Assembly: GCA_050011195.1 (NCBI GenBank)
Contig: JBEKJO010000027.1
Location: 1-64,000, forward strand
DNA length: 64,000 nucleotides
Direction of reading: 5' to 3'
Source of the DNA: PALSA-1440 sp050011195
Lineage (GTDB): Bacteria; Verrucomicrobiota; Verrucomicrobiia; Limisphaerales; UBA8199
Part shown: piece after piece, positions 17,072 to 26,664 of the stretch
Layout of the letters: each line of letters starts with the position of its first letter
Numbering within the stretch: position 1 is the stretch's first letter
Notes under the pieces: model-generated
Seen by the model: the letters and a program-made list of their open reading frames with translations, nothing else
Told to the model about the DNA's origin: nothing
Database searches by the model: none
Position numbers and translations under genes: made by a program

Positions 17072-17962
17072 TGGCATCATCTTCAACAAAGTCTCCGCCA
17101 TTTCGGAAGGCGTCGGCGCGACGCGGATGCCGGCGTCTTTAAACGCGGCGATCTTTGCCGCCGCCGTGCCTTTGCCGCCGCTCACAATGGCCCCCGCATG
17201 GCCCATGCGCCGGCCGGGCGGCGCTGTCGCGCCCGCGATGAACCCGGCGACCGGCTTCCGGCAGTTGCTCCGGATCCAGGCGGCGGCTTCCTCTTCCGCC
17301 GAGCCGCCGATTTCGCCAATCATAATGATGCCATGCGTGTCCGGGTCGGCCTGAAACAGTTTGATGACGTCCAGGTGCGAGGTTCCATTGACCGGGTCAC
17401 CACCGATGCCGACGCAGGTGGATTGGCCGACGCCACGGCAGGTGAGTTGCCAGACGGCCTCGTAAGTCAACGTGCCGCTGCGCGACACCACGCCAACGTG
17501 GCCCTGCTGGTGAATGTAGCCGGGTGCAATGCCAATGCGGCAGCCGCCCTGCGAATCCGTGCCGGCGCCGGGGGTGACGATGCCCGGGCAATTCGGTCCG
17601 ATCAGCCGCGTTTGCTTGCCTTCCATCGCCCGCTTCACCTTAACCATGTCGTTCACGGGGATGCCTTCCGTGATGCAGACGACGAGGTCCAGTCCGGCAT
17701 CCACGCCTTCAAGAATCGCATCGGCCGCGAAAGCCGGGGGGACAAAAATGGCCGACGCCGTCGCCCCGGTTTGCTTGATGGCCTCGGCCACGGTGTCGAA
17801 GATCGGGACCCGGTTCTCGAACAGTTGCCCGCCCTTGCCTGGCGTGACACCGGCGACGATTTGCGTGCCGTAGGCGAGGCTGAGCTGGGTGTGCCGCGCG
17901 CCGAAGCTGCCGGTGATGCCCTGGACCAGAACGCGAGTTTGCGGGGTGACGAGGATGGACAT
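17066..17962 (-). CDS. sucD: Succinyl-CoA ligase (ADP-forming) alpha subunit
   Basis: SucD binds CoA and carries the phosphohistidine of succinyl-CoA synthetase in the TCA cycle. The 298-residue product has the Rossmann CoA-binding start with VQGITGSFGARHT, the GxxVTPGKGG loop, NCPGIVTPG, and the active-site histidine in GRRMGHAGAIV. Length is normal. It follows sucC by 20 bp and gltA farther upstream, so gltA-sucC-sucD form a TCA block. Confidence 0.96.
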   Translation of the reverse strand: MSILVTPQTRVLVQGITGSFGARHTQLSLAYGTQIVAGVTPGKGGQLFENRVPIFDTVAEAIKQTGATASAIFVPPAFAADAILEGVDAGLDLVVCITEGIPVNDMVKVKRAMEGKQTRLIGPNCPGIVTPGAGTDSQGGCRIGIAPGYIHQQGHVGVVSRSGTLTYEAVWQLTCRGVGQSTCVGIGGDPVNGTSHLDVIKLFQADPDTHGIIMIGEIGGSAEEEAAAWIRSNCRKPVAGFIAGATAPPGRRMGHAGAIVSGGKGTAAAKIAAFKDAGIRVAPTPSEMAETLLKMMPR

Positions 17963-17982
17963 AAGCAGGAACCTGGCACCGG

Positions 17983-19191
17983 CTAACTGGTGGAAACCGC
18001 CTTGACCACCTTTTGCGCGGCGTCGGCCATCGAGCCGCCGCGGATGATGGTCAGGCCGGATTCGGCGAGGGTCTTCTTGCCGGCCTCGACGTTGTTCCCT
18101 TCGAGCCGCACCACGAGCGGGAGTTGCAAGCCGGTTTCTTTTACCGCCGCCACGATGCCGGTGGCGATAACATTGCAGTCCATGATGCCGCCGAAGATGT
18201 TAACCAGGATGCCCTTCACGTTCGGGTCCTGCAGAATGATCTTGAACGCCGCGGCGACTTGCTCGTGGCTGGCCCCGCCGCCGACGTCGAGGAAATTAGC
18301 GGGGCGTCCGCCGAAGTGCTGGATGATGTCCATTGTGGCCATCGCCAGGCCGGCGCCATTGACCAGGCAGGCGATGTTGCCGTCGAGCTTGATGTAGTTC
18401 AGGTTGAATTTGCCGGCCTCGATTTCCAGCGGCGCTTCTTCGGCCAGATCGCGCATCGCCTGGAGGTTCGGATGCCGATAGAGGGCATTGTCATCGAGCG
18501 AAAGCTTGGCATCTACGGCCAGCAGCGTTTCTTTGCCCGCGCGCGTGCGGACAAGGCACAGGGGGTTGATTTCCACCAGCGAGGCGTCGCATTCCCACCA
18601 GGTTTTATAGACCCCGAGCAACAGTTTGGCCGCCGGGCCGATCAAGTCATCTTTAAGCCCCAGTGCGCTGGCCACCTTGCGAGCCTGGTAGGGCATCATG
18701 CCGACGGCTGGGTCGATGGACTCCTTGATAATCTTCTCCGGTGTCCTGGCCGCGACTTCCTCGATGTCCATGCCCCCCTCGATGCTGGCCATGATTACCG
18801 GGCGCGACGACGAACGGTCCAGCAACACGGCCAGATAAAACTCTTTCTTGATCTCCGGCGCGGCAGCGATGATCAACTTGCGCACGAGCCGGCCCTCGGG
18901 TCCGGTCTGCTTGGTGACGAGCATATTGCCCAGCATGGCTTTGGCTTTCTCGCCAACATCCTCCGCCGTCTGGCACAGCTTGACGCCGCCTTGGAAACCG
19001 CTCTTGAAGGTGCCTTTGCCCCGGCCACCGGCATGAATCTGCGATTTGACGGCAATGAGATCGGCGCCCTCGGCCAAGAGTTGCGCGGCAATTCTCTTCG
19101 CCGCTTCCGGCGTGTCGCAAACTTCCCACCGGGGCATGGCCACCCCGTATTGCCCCAACAATTGTCTGGCCTGGTACTCGTGAATATTCAT
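17983..19191 (-). CDS. sucC: Succinyl-CoA ligase (ADP-forming) beta subunit
   Basis: SucC is the ATP-grasp nucleotide- and succinate-binding subunit. The start at 19191 gives 402 residues beginning MNIHEYQARQLLGQYGV, the canonical N-terminus. The frame runs further upstream without family similarity. ATP-grasp features include KSQIHAGGRGKGTFKSG, NPLC in LVEINPLCLV, and the C-terminal GNxACLVNGAGLAMATMD and NIFGGIMDCN. It sits 130 bp downstream of gltA and 20 bp upstream of sucD. The gltA-sucC gap holds a 9-base repeat unit in two copies. Confidence 0.96.
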   Translation of the reverse strand: MNIHEYQARQLLGQYGVAMPRWEVCDTPEAAKRIAAQLLAEGADLIAVKSQIHAGGRGKGTFKSGFQGGVKLCQTAEDVGEKAKAMLGNMLVTKQTGPEGRLVRKLIIAAAPEIKKEFYLAVLLDRSSSRPVIMASIEGGMDIEEVAARTPEKIIKESIDPAVGMMPYQARKVASALGLKDDLIGPAAKLLLGVYKTWWECDASLVEINPLCLVRTRAGKETLLAVDAKLSLDDNALYRHPNLQAMRDLAEEAPLEIEAGKFNLNYIKLDGNIACLVNGAGLAMATMDIIQHFGGRPANFLDVGGGASHEQVAAAFKIILQDPNVKGILVNIFGGIMDCNVIATGIVAAVKETGLQLPLVVRLEGNNVEAGKKTLAESGLTIIRGGSMADAAQKVVKAVSTS

Positions 19192-19321
19192 TTCGGATTC
19201 AGGAGCGCAGGGCGCGTTGAAGTTTCGGAGGATCCCCTCCTGCAACTCATGTAACCCGTGTAACCCATTTGATTTGGTTAACTCAGTTCGCCGATTCAGC
19301 GCTCCGACGCCCTCCGCCCGG

Positions 19322-20608
19322 TCATTTGCGCTCTTTGATCGGCGTGTAATGGTTGAGAGCAGGCCCGGTGTAAATCTGGCGCGGCCGATAGATGCGCGTT
19401 GGGGCTTCCATGACCTCTTTGTAATTGGCGATCCAGCCCGGCATGCGTCCAATGGCGAACATCACCGTGAACATCTCCACCGGAATGCCGATCGCGCGCA
19501 TGATGATGCCGCTGTAAAAGTCCACATTGGGATACAGCTTGCGCTCGACAAAATAGGAATCGTGGAGGGCCGCTTCCTCCAGGTGCTTGGCGATGTCGAG
19601 CAACGGATCGCTGATATGAAGCTTGGCCAGCACGTCGTCGCAGGCCTTCTTGATGATCTTGGCGCGCGGGTCATAATTCTTATAGACCCGGTGGCCAAAC
19701 CCCATCAGGCGCTTGCCGCTGTTCTTGTCCTTGGCGGCGGCAATGAACTTGGAGCCGTCGTCGCCCGACCGGTGAATCTCCTCGAGCATTTCCAGCACCG
19801 CCTGGTTGGCCCCGCCGTGCAAGGGACCCCAGAGCGCGCAAACCCCGGCCGCGGCGCTGGCGAACAGATTGGCCCGGCTCGAAGCCACCATCCGCACTGT
19901 CGCCGTCGAGCAGTTCTGTTCGTGGTCGGCGTGCAGCAGGAAAATCAAGTCCAACGCTTTGACCGCCTCCGGTTTCAGCTCATAATCCTTGAACGGCAGC
20001 GAGAACATCATGTGCAGGAAGTTCTCCGCGTACTTCAGTTCGGGCTTCGGGTAAATGGCCGGCAACCCGCGCGATTTGCGATACGAGAACGCCGCAACCG
20101 TCCGCACTTTGGACAGCAGCCGGGCGGCCTGCACCTCAAAACTGCCCCGCATCTGGTCCGTGAACAACTCGGGATGGAAGCAGCTCGACGCATTGATCAT
20201 CGCGGAGAGGATGGCCATCGGATGCGCATGGGGCGGGAAGCCTTCGAAGTGGTGCCTCATGGCCTCGTTCAAGAGTTCGTTTGCGGTCAGCAGGTCCGAG
20301 AAACGCCGCAGCTCGGCGCTGTTCGGCAGCCTGCCCATGATAATCAGGTGGGCCACCTCGATGAAGGTGGATTTCTCCGCCAACTCCTCTATGGGAATGC
20401 CGCGGTAACGCAAGATTCCCTTCTCCCCGTCAATGAACGTAATCTGGCTTTGGCACGAGCCGGTGTTCCCGTAGCCATCGTCCAGCGTGATATAGCCGGT
20501 TTCGTTGCGCAGCGCCGAGATGTCCAGCGCGCGTTCCCTTTCGGTTCCTTCGACAATCGGAAGCTTGCAGCTCTTCCCGTCCAGTATCAGTTCGGCGGTT
20601 TTATCCAT
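19322..20608 (-). CDS. gltA: Citrate synthase
   Basis: Citrate synthase condenses acetyl-CoA and oxaloacetate. The 428-residue protein starts MDKTAELILDG (ATG at 20608; an in-frame TTG lies two codons earlier) and is of the type I hexameric bacterial kind with an N-terminal domain. Catalytic residues are seen in LLHADHEQNCS, GFGHRVYKN and the aspartate of YPNVDFYSG. CoA-binding GPLHGGANQ is present. It leads the gltA-sucC-sucD gene block. Its start lies back-to-back with the ECF sigma gene at 20899. Confidence 0.96.
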   Translation of the reverse strand: MDKTAELILDGKSCKLPIVEGTERERALDISALRNETGYITLDDGYGNTGSCQSQITFIDGEKGILRYRGIPIEELAEKSTFIEVAHLIIMGRLPNSAELRRFSDLLTANELLNEAMRHHFEGFPPHAHPMAILSAMINASSCFHPELFTDQMRGSFEVQAARLLSKVRTVAAFSYRKSRGLPAIYPKPELKYAENFLHMMFSLPFKDYELKPEAVKALDLIFLLHADHEQNCSTATVRMVASSRANLFASAAAGVCALWGPLHGGANQAVLEMLEEIHRSGDDGSKFIAAAKDKNSGKRLMGFGHRVYKNYDPRAKIIKKACDDVLAKLHISDPLLDIAKHLEEAALHDSYFVERKLYPNVDFYSGIIMRAIGIPVEMFTVMFAIGRMPGWIANYKEVMEAPTRIYRPRQIYTGPALNHYTPIKERK

Positions 20609-20898
20609 AAACAACTTTCGCTAAAGGTTCAGAGCGGCAAAAATAATGCAATCCGCAAGTCCGAGGCAACCCTAAACCGCGCTTTCGCGCAAAATATCAC
20701 ACCCATCCTCCGTCGGCAGATTCCACCCGGTTGCCGTCACTCCAGAGGCCAAACGAAGAAAACCGTTGAAGCTGGCGGGGTTTCCTGCTCCAATGCGCTC
20801 GGTGCTGTGAAAGATGGGGTTCATAGTCGGGGTCTGGACCGTCCTGCGGGGTCATCGGGGATGTTCGCCGCGCTTTGTACCGAAGCAGCCCCATAGCG

Positions 20899-21651
20899 AT
20901 GTCATCGGCTAAAGACACAGAGGTCTCCACTTCCGCCCAGCGCAACTGGTTTACCACCACCCACTGGAGCCTCGTGCTCAATGCTCGCGACCCGGCCTCG
21001 CCGCTGGCCACCGAAGCGCTGGAGAAGCTCTGCCGCACCTACTGGTACCCTCTTTACGTTTACGCACGGCGGCAGGGGGAGGACGAGGAAGCGGCCAAGG
21101 ACCTGACGCAGGGGTTCTTCGCCCGCCTCCTGGAAAAGAACTACCTGGCCCAGGCCCAGCGTGAGAGGGGCAGATTCCGCTCATTCCTGTTGGCTTCGTT
21201 GAAGCATTTCCTGGCGGACGAACGGGACAAGATCCGCGCTCAGAAGCGGGGTGGCGGCCAGCCCATTATCTCCCTCGACGACACAACCTGCGAGGACCGC
21301 TATCGCTTGGAGCCGGCGGAAGCTATGGATGCGGAAAAACTCTTCGAGCGCCGCTGGGCCTTGACGCTGCTGGAGCAGGCCCGGGCGCGAGTGAGAGAGG
21401 AGCATATTAAAGCCGGCAAAGCCGAACTCTACGACCGCTTGAAACCCTTTGAGTCCGGGGACGAGAACGCTTCATCTTACGCCCAAGTGGCCGCCGAGCT
21501 GGGGCTTACCGAGAGCGCGGTTAAGTCTGCTGTCTTCCGGATGCGGCAACACTATCGCGAATTGGTGCGCGAGGAGGTGGCCCACACCGTGGAAAGCCCG
21601 GCTGAGATTGATGAGGAGATACGCCACCTGATTAGGGTGATCAGCGGGTGA
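20899..21651 (+). CDS. ECF-type sigma factor linked to a Ser/Thr kinase
   Basis: The 250-residue protein starts MSSAKDTEVSTSAQRNWF (ATG at 20899; upstream residues in frame are not conserved-looking). It has an ECF region 2 (WYPLYVYARRQG..EEAAKDLTQGFFARLLEKNY) and a region 4 helix-turn-helix (YAQVAAELGLTESAVKSAVFRMRQHYREL). The segment between them is longer than in classical ECFs, as in the planctomycete and verrucomicrobial ECFs that are paired with Ser/Thr kinases. The kinase gene begins 92 bp downstream and has its own promoter-like motif, repeated in front of two other genes. No anti-sigma gene is adjacent, so phosphorylation by the kinase is the likely control. Confidence 0.88.
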   Translation: MSSAKDTEVSTSAQRNWFTTTHWSLVLNARDPASPLATEALEKLCRTYWYPLYVYARRQGEDEEAAKDLTQGFFARLLEKNYLAQAQRERGRFRSFLLASLKHFLADERDKIRAQKRGGGQPIISLDDTTCEDRYRLEPAEAMDAEKLFERRWALTLLEQARARVREEHIKAGKAELYDRLKPFESGDENASSYAQVAAELGLTESAVKSAVFRMRQHYRELVREEVAHTVESPAEIDEEIRHLIRVISG

Positions 21652-21682
21652 ACTGTGATCGGCCATGTTTGTCCCCATCGCG

Positions 21683-21712
21683 CGCAACTTTCATCCTGGT
21701 TTTCCTCAGTAA
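21683..21712 (+). promoter_or_regulatory. Candidate ECF promoter of the kinase gene (variant)
   Basis: CGCAACT (21683-21689), a 16-base spacer and TCAGTAA (21706-21712) match the TGCAACC-N16-TCTGTAT pattern found at 25965 and 27285, including the spacer ends TTC and TTTCC. The implied transcript start is about 25 bases before the kinase ATG. Confidence 0.6.
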
Positions 21713-21743
21713 AGGTAAGAGACGCAGGCATTAGAACGAGCCG

Positions 21744-24698
21744 ATGATGCCAATGACACGAACATGTGCTGAATGCGGGGCCACGCTAGCGGGCGACACC
21801 GCGGCTGGCGCTTGCCCGGTTTGCGCCTTGCGGGGCGCGCTGGAACTGTCCGGCGCTACGGCGGAGGTCGTGGTGACTGAGAAACCCGGCGACCAAATCG
21901 GGCATTATAAGCTGCTCGAAAAGATTGGCGAGGGCGGGTGCGGCATCGTGTACATGGCCGAGCAGATCAAGCCCATTCGCCGGCGTGTCGCTCTGAAGAT
22001 CGTCAAGCTGGGCATGGACACCAGGCAGGTCATCGCCCGGTTCGAAGCCGAGCGCCAGGCCCTGGCCCTGATGGACCATCCGAACATCGCCAAAGTGCTC
22101 GATGCCGGGGCCACCGATACCGGCCGGCCCTACTTCGTCATGGAGTTGGTGCGCGGCATCAAGATTACCGACTACTGCGACCAGCACCACCTGTCCACCC
22201 CTGAGCGGCTGGACCTGTTCATGCAAGTCTGCCATGCCATCCAGCACGCACACCAGAAAGGGATCATCCATCGCGACATCAAACCTTCCAACATCCTGGT
22301 TACTTTGCTGGACGGCGTGCCCATTCCCAAGGTGATTGATTTCGGCATTGCCAAGGCCACGCAGCAGCCATTGACCGATAAGACCCTGTTTACCGGCTTC
22401 CACCAGTTCATCGGCACGCCAGCCTACATGAGCCCGGAACAGGCGGAAATGGGCCCGCAGGATATAGACACGCGCAGCGATATTTACGCCCTGGGCGTGC
22501 TGCTCTACGAGCTATTAACGGGGCGCTTGCCATTCGAACAGAAGGAGATGCTTGAGGCTGGCCTGGACGAAATGCGGCGGCTCATTCGGGAGAAAGAGCC
22601 GCCCAAACCTTCGACCCGCCTGAGTACATTGGCGCACGGCGACCTCACTGCTATTGCCAGAAGCCGCCAGACCGAGCCACCCCGGTTGCTCCACTTGGTG
22701 CGTGGCGACTTGGACTGGATCGTAATGAAATGCCTGGAGAAGGACCGCGCGCGCCGTTACGACACGCCGAACGGGTTGGCGCGGGACCTGGAGCGGCACT
22801 TGAACCATGAGCCGGTGACCGCCGCGGCGCCGAGCCCGTTCTACCGAATGGGCAAATTCGTCCGCCGCCATCGCGTTGGGCTCGCAACCGCAGCGGCCCT
22901 ATTGGTTCTGGTGGTCGCTGGGGTGGTGGCAAGCGTGTGGCAGGCGGTGCGCGCGACCAAGGCCGAGGGGCAGGCGCGAACGGTGGCTACGTTCTTGAAA
23001 AACATGCTGAACGGCGTGCGCCCATCCCGAGCGTTGGGACGGGACACGAAAATGCTCCGGGAAATTTTGGATAGAACCGCCGGCAGCCTTGGAAAAGACC
23101 TCCGGAATCAACCGGCGGTGGAGGCCGAGCTCCGCAGCACGGTCGGCGGAGTTTACCTGGACCTCGGCGAATATGAAAAGGCCGAGACCATGCACCGCGC
23201 GGCGCTGGCGTTGCGAAAGGAAGTTTTTGGTTACGAGCACCCGGACGTCGCCGAATCGCTCGACGAGCTTGGCAACGCCCTTTACCGGCAAAGCAAGCTG
23301 ACCGAAGCCGAAACCACGCATCGCGAGGCCCTGGCGCTGCGGAGAAAACTGCTTGGCAGCCGTCATCCCAAAGTGGCTGCCTCGCTCAACAATCTGGCCA
23401 ACACACTCCGGGAGCAGGGCAGGCTGGCGGAGGCTGAAGCCATGTTCCGCGAGGCGCTGGTGTTGCGGAGAGAATTGCTGGGCAGTAACCACGCGGAAAC
23501 CGCCGAGACGGTGGACAACCTGGGCGCAATCCTCTCGCTCCAGGACAAGTTTCAAGAGGCCGAGACGATGCAGCGCGAGGCGCTGGCGTTGGACAAACGG
23601 CTGCTCGGCAACGACCATCCCGACGTGGCCCTCTCGCTCAACAACCTGGCCGATACGCTCACGGCCGAAGGCAAGCTGGACGAGGCTGAGGCCAGGTCCC
23701 GCGAGGCGCTGGCGTTGCGACGGAAAGTGCTCGGCGCGGAACATCCCGACGTGGCTTTCTCGCTCTTCAATCTGGCCAATGTGCTCTTGCGGCAGGACAA
23801 GCTGGCGGATGCCGAGGCCGCCCATCGCGAGGCGCTGGCCATGCGGCGGAAATTGCTCGGCAACGACCATCTCGCCGTGGCTGGATCGCTCAATAACGTG
23901 GCTGCAGTGCTGATCGCCGAAGATAAGCTGGCCGAGGCGGAAACCGCGCAGCGCGAGGCCCTGGCGATCCAACGCAAAGCTTTGGGCGGCGAGCATCAAG
24001 ATATTGCCGGCTCGCTCGCCAATTTGGCTTACCTGCTCCAGCGCCGAGGCCAGTTGGCCGAGGCCGAGGCGACGCAGCGCGAGGCGCTGGCCATGCGGCG
24101 GAAGCTGCTGGGCAATGAGCATTCCGATGTGGCCGCCTCGCTTGCCGGCCTGGCCGACGTGCTCTACGACCAACACAAGCTGGCGGAGGCCGAAGCCTTG
24201 CAGCGGGAAGAGTTGGCGATGCGGCGAGAGTGGCTGTCAAAAACGTCTCCGCACCTGCCCGCCCTGGTCAACAACCTCGTTGATGCCTTTTTCCGCTTGA
24301 CGCGCACCGTCCTGGCGGCGGAAGAGTTTGCCGAGGCCGAGCGGCTGGCGCGCGAGTGGCTGGCCCTTGGCGAAAAGGAATTGCCCGACGACTGGCAGAC
24401 GTTCAATGCCCGCAGCATGCTGGGCAGCGGCCTGCTGGGGCAGAGGAAGTTCACCGAAGCCGAGCCGCCCCTGGTCTTCGGCTATGACGGAATGAACCGG
24501 CGGCAGGAAAAGGTCCCGCCTGAATACAAATTCCGCCTGCGGGAGAGTCTAGAGTGTTTGGTGCGCCTCTACCAGGCCACGGGCCGGCCTGACCAAGCTG
24601 CCGAATGGAAGAAGAAGCTCGCAAATTACAGCGCGTCTGAGCCCGACCAGAAGGCCAACGCCCCCAAACCGCAGCCGCCCTTGCCCGGCAGCCCTTAA
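21744..24698 (+). CDS. Membrane Ser/Thr protein kinase with zinc ribbon and TPR region
   Basis: The 984-residue protein starts with a zinc ribbon (CAEC and CPVC). A complete PknB-like kinase domain follows at about residues 55-330: glycine loop GEGGCGIVY, catalytic lysine K85, HRDIKPSN with D178, DFG at 199-201 and TPAYMSPEQ. After it come a linker, one membrane helix (about 376-398) and about ten 42-residue TPR units of the kinesin-light-chain type (AEAMFREALVLRRELLG..). The kinase is cytosolic and the TPRs should be periplasmic, an arrangement suited to sensing envelope proteins. It follows the ECF gene by 92 bp and has a candidate ECF promoter, so autoregulation is inferred. Confidence 0.93.
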   Translation: MMPMTRTCAECGATLAGDTAAGACPVCALRGALELSGATAEVVVTEKPGDQIGHYKLLEKIGEGGCGIVYMAEQIKPIRRRVALKIVKLGMDTRQVIARFEAERQALALMDHPNIAKVLDAGATDTGRPYFVMELVRGIKITDYCDQHHLSTPERLDLFMQVCHAIQHAHQKGIIHRDIKPSNILVTLLDGVPIPKVIDFGIAKATQQPLTDKTLFTGFHQFIGTPAYMSPEQAEMGPQDIDTRSDIYALGVLLYELLTGRLPFEQKEMLEAGLDEMRRLIREKEPPKPSTRLSTLAHGDLTAIARSRQTEPPRLLHLVRGDLDWIVMKCLEKDRARRYDTPNGLARDLERHLNHEPVTAAAPSPFYRMGKFVRRHRVGLATAAALLVLVVAGVVASVWQAVRATKAEGQARTVATFLKNMLNGVRPSRALGRDTKMLREILDRTAGSLGKDLRNQPAVEAELRSTVGGVYLDLGEYEKAETMHRAALALRKEVFGYEHPDVAESLDELGNALYRQSKLTEAETTHREALALRRKLLGSRHPKVAASLNNLANTLREQGRLAEAEAMFREALVLRRELLGSNHAETAETVDNLGAILSLQDKFQEAETMQREALALDKRLLGNDHPDVALSLNNLADTLTAEGKLDEAEARSREALALRRKVLGAEHPDVAFSLFNLANVLLRQDKLADAEAAHREALAMRRKLLGNDHLAVAGSLNNVAAVLIAEDKLAEAETAQREALAIQRKALGGEHQDIAGSLANLAYLLQRRGQLAEAEATQREALAMRRKLLGNEHSDVAASLAGLADVLYDQHKLAEAEALQREELAMRREWLSKTSPHLPALVNNLVDAFFRLTRTVLAAEEFAEAERLAREWLALGEKELPDDWQTFNARSMLGSGLLGQRKFTEAEPPLVFGYDGMNRRQEKVPPEYKFRLRESLECLVRLYQATGRPDQAAEWKKKLANYSASEPDQKANAPKPQPPLPGSP

Positions 24699-24796
24699 CG
24701 CCTTCTCCTGAAACCCCGGCCAGTATTGGAGTGTGGGGCGGGGGAGCGTAACGCGCTTTCTTGTCCCGCGACGCTCACCGCCTCCGCCCGGAAAAC

Positions 24797-25936
24797 CTAC
24801 GGTCCGGCAGAGGCCCGGCCCCGATAGAAGCCCTGCCGATTGGTCGCTGCGCTGGAATCGCTGACGGTCCAGGCGAAGTTCGTGGCGTAGGTGCTGGCAA
24901 ACGGCTGCCAATTCTGGAGGTCATCACTGGTGTCAAGGAACTGGACCAGACCCGGCTCGGTCTCTACGGTCACGGAAACAGCGGCACTATTGTTGGCCTT
25001 GCTTAACTGGAGCGCAGGCTGGGGCAGCGTCGGCGGCGTTGCTCCCGCCACGACCCGGATATGGTCGAAGGCCATGAAATTGTTTCCGGGATCGTCCGCG
25101 TTGGACAGGAGCCACGCGGCATAGAGGTACCCCAAAATGAACCTCTGGTTGGCGGGAGCTATCGGTATTGGGCCGGGGGTGATACTCGTGCCATTCAGGG
25201 ATGCGCTCCACAGATTGTTCGTAAAATCCATGTCAACCTCCAACCGGTGAAGGAATGAATTGGTAAATTGTGTGCCGAGGGAGTAACGGTAATCGCTTCC
25301 ATTGGTCTCGTAGTAAACCCTGTTGTCGGTGTGGTCGAAAGTCAACGTAAACAGCAAAACATACGGCGAGGGGGTAGAGAAGAACCAACTGAAGTCATCG
25401 TTTGTGCCCTCGGTGGAAGGCTCAATGCGAAACAACACAGAAAAGGAAACGCAGGGGGTCTGTTGGGAAGCGGGATCAAAGGCGGTCGGATACGTTACCG
25501 GATGTCGTTCGAGCAGCGTGTCATTGCCGGGGCTGAGCGCCGTCAAACCCACGTACGCCTGCAACCCAAGTCCGGGCCAGAGGGGTTCCACCAGGCAGCC
25601 CTTGGTTGGATCATTAGACAACCACAGGTTTTGTCCAGCCAAAGGCAACCCCTGAGTGTAGCCCTCGCTCGGTTCAAAATCTATCGCCAGGATGTTCGTG
25701 AACGTGGCCGCGCCAGCATTCGACCAGACGGCGCCCGGGCAAATGAGGCAGCAGAACAGAGGGATCAGCGAGCTGTTCGTGGACCAGCGAACTCGAATCC
25801 AATGGCCGCACCCGGACCAAAATGGCTTCGGCTTGCCATTTTGGCATCCCGCTGCCCGGCAGTTTTGTAGTGCAGGAGGTTTCACCGGGGGGCCACAGTG
25901 AGCTTTGCTTCCCGCGCCGTCAAGCTCATATACCAT
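24797..25936 (-). CDS. Secreted protein with LamG-like domain
   Basis: About 379 residues. Near residue 55 an export-like hydrophobic stretch reads SLIPLFCCLICPGAVWSNAGA, followed by a mature part rich in aromatic, Asn and Gly residues. The central 200 residues (ILAIDFEP..., VSFSVLFRIEP, GYLYAAWLLSN, FDHIRVV) look like a concanavalin/LamG sandwich. The end (VQFLDTSDDLQNWQPFAST..FYRGRA) matches the short C-terminal module common in secreted verrucomicrobial proteins. The start is uncertain: only the ATG at 25936 fits the frame, and it puts about 50 non-signal residues before the hydrophobic stretch, so an indel or misassigned start is possible. Substrate unknown. Confidence 0.65.
   Translation of the reverse strand: MVYELDGAGSKAHCGPPVKPPALQNCRAAGCQNGKPKPFWSGCGHWIRVRWSTNSSLIPLFCCLICPGAVWSNAGAATFTNILAIDFEPSEGYTQGLPLAGQNLWLSNDPTKGCLVEPLWPGLGLQAYVGLTALSPGNDTLLERHPVTYPTAFDPASQQTPCVSFSVLFRIEPSTEGTNDDFSWFFSTPSPYVLLFTLTFDHTDNRVYYETNGSDYRYSLGTQFTNSFLHRLEVDMDFTNNLWSASLNGTSITPGPIPIAPANQRFILGYLYAAWLLSNADDPGNNFMAFDHIRVVAGATPPTLPQPALQLSKANNSAAVSVTVETEPGLVQFLDTSDDLQNWQPFASTYATNFAWTVSDSSAATNRQGFYRGRASAGP
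25817..25844. other. 10-bp perfect hairpin in the 5' part of the secreted-protein frame
   Basis: Ccaaaatggc (25817-25826) pairs with gccattttgg (25835-25844) across an 8-base loop. It lies between the only in-frame ATG and the signal-like stretch of the minus-strand gene. This supports the idea that the true 5' end of that gene is altered. Confidence 0.45.
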
Positions 25937-25964
25937 AAAAATGAGCCTTCAGGATCAAACTTCC

Positions 25965-25994
25965 TGCAACCTTTCCCCCCGTTTCCCTCTGTAT
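25965..25994 (+). promoter_or_regulatory. Candidate ECF promoter of the lipoprotein gene
   Basis: TGCAACC (25965-25971), 16 bases, TCTGTAT (25988-25994). The same two boxes with the same spacing lie at 27285-27314, and a variant lies before the kinase gene. The lipoprotein ATG is 46 bases downstream. Confidence 0.65.
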
Positions 25995-26040
25995 CCAGTG
26001 AAGTCCGAAACAACAACAACAAAAAGAAAGATAAACACAA

Positions 26041-26664
26041 ATGAAACTGACAACTAAGCACCTGACCGCTCTCCTCGCGGCAATGACGGTGGTCGCCACC
26101 GGCTGCACCGCCACACTCAACCACGGCAAATTCAGCGACATCGCCTGTCCGCCCAAAGGGCCGGTCGGCGTCTCGGCCCGCGCCGAAAAGATGCCCCATC
26201 GAATCGGGTGGGGGACCTTCACGGTCTTCGCCATCCCGGTTGCGCCGGTGACCGTCAACGGCGAGCCTGACAAGGAACTGATGAACCAGTTCAAGGCCGC
26301 CGTCGAGCACTGCGGCTACCAGGCGAAGCTGGTCCAGGACCCGGGCGACGCCGCCGGTCTGCCCGTCCTCTCCTGCTCAGTCAAGAAGTTCAAATTCCGC
26401 AACTATACTTGGTTGTTCCCCCTGGTCTTCAACTGGGGGACCGTGACGGTCGAGGTGTCTGTCAAAGGCCCGGACGGCACTGCCCTCTGGTCCAAATCCT
26501 ACAACGGCAAGGCCAGCGGCCTCTACAGCTTTAACTCGACGGTCAACAAAGCCTTGACCGTCATGCTCAACGAGATGATTGCCGACCTGGCCCGCACTGA
26601 CTTCAAGGCGGCCACCGGGGCCAAAGCGCCGCCGGCAGCAAACGTCCCCCGGCCCGGAATTTAG
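26041..26664 (+). CDS. Outer-membrane-type lipoprotein of unknown function
   Basis: The 207-residue protein has a lipoprotein signal (MKLTTKHLTALLAAMTVVATGC) with the lipobox cysteine at about residue 22. The following Thr-Ala does not suggest inner-membrane retention. The mature part is a compact alpha/beta domain with NQFKAAVEHCGYQAKLV and LSCSVKKFKFRNYTWLFP. It looks like the YajG or LptE-like class of small lipoproteins, but no family is assigned with confidence. A candidate ECF promoter lies 46 bases upstream, so it probably belongs to the regulon of the ECF-kinase pair. Confidence 0.75.
   Translation: MKLTTKHLTALLAAMTVVATGCTATLNHGKFSDIACPPKGPVGVSARAEKMPHRIGWGTFTVFAIPVAPVTVNGEPDKELMNQFKAAVEHCGYQAKLVQDPGDAAGLPVLSCSVKKFKFRNYTWLFPLVFNWGTVTVEVSVKGPDGTALWSKSYNGKASGLYSFNSTVNKALTVMLNEMIADLARTDFKAATGAKAPPAANVPRPGI

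Noticed and set aside
20640..20898. A copy of the ECF motif in front of the ECF sigma gene
   Set aside because: GGCAACC occurs at about 20668, but the base pattern 16 bases on is CGCAAAA, not TCTGTAT, so it was not counted.
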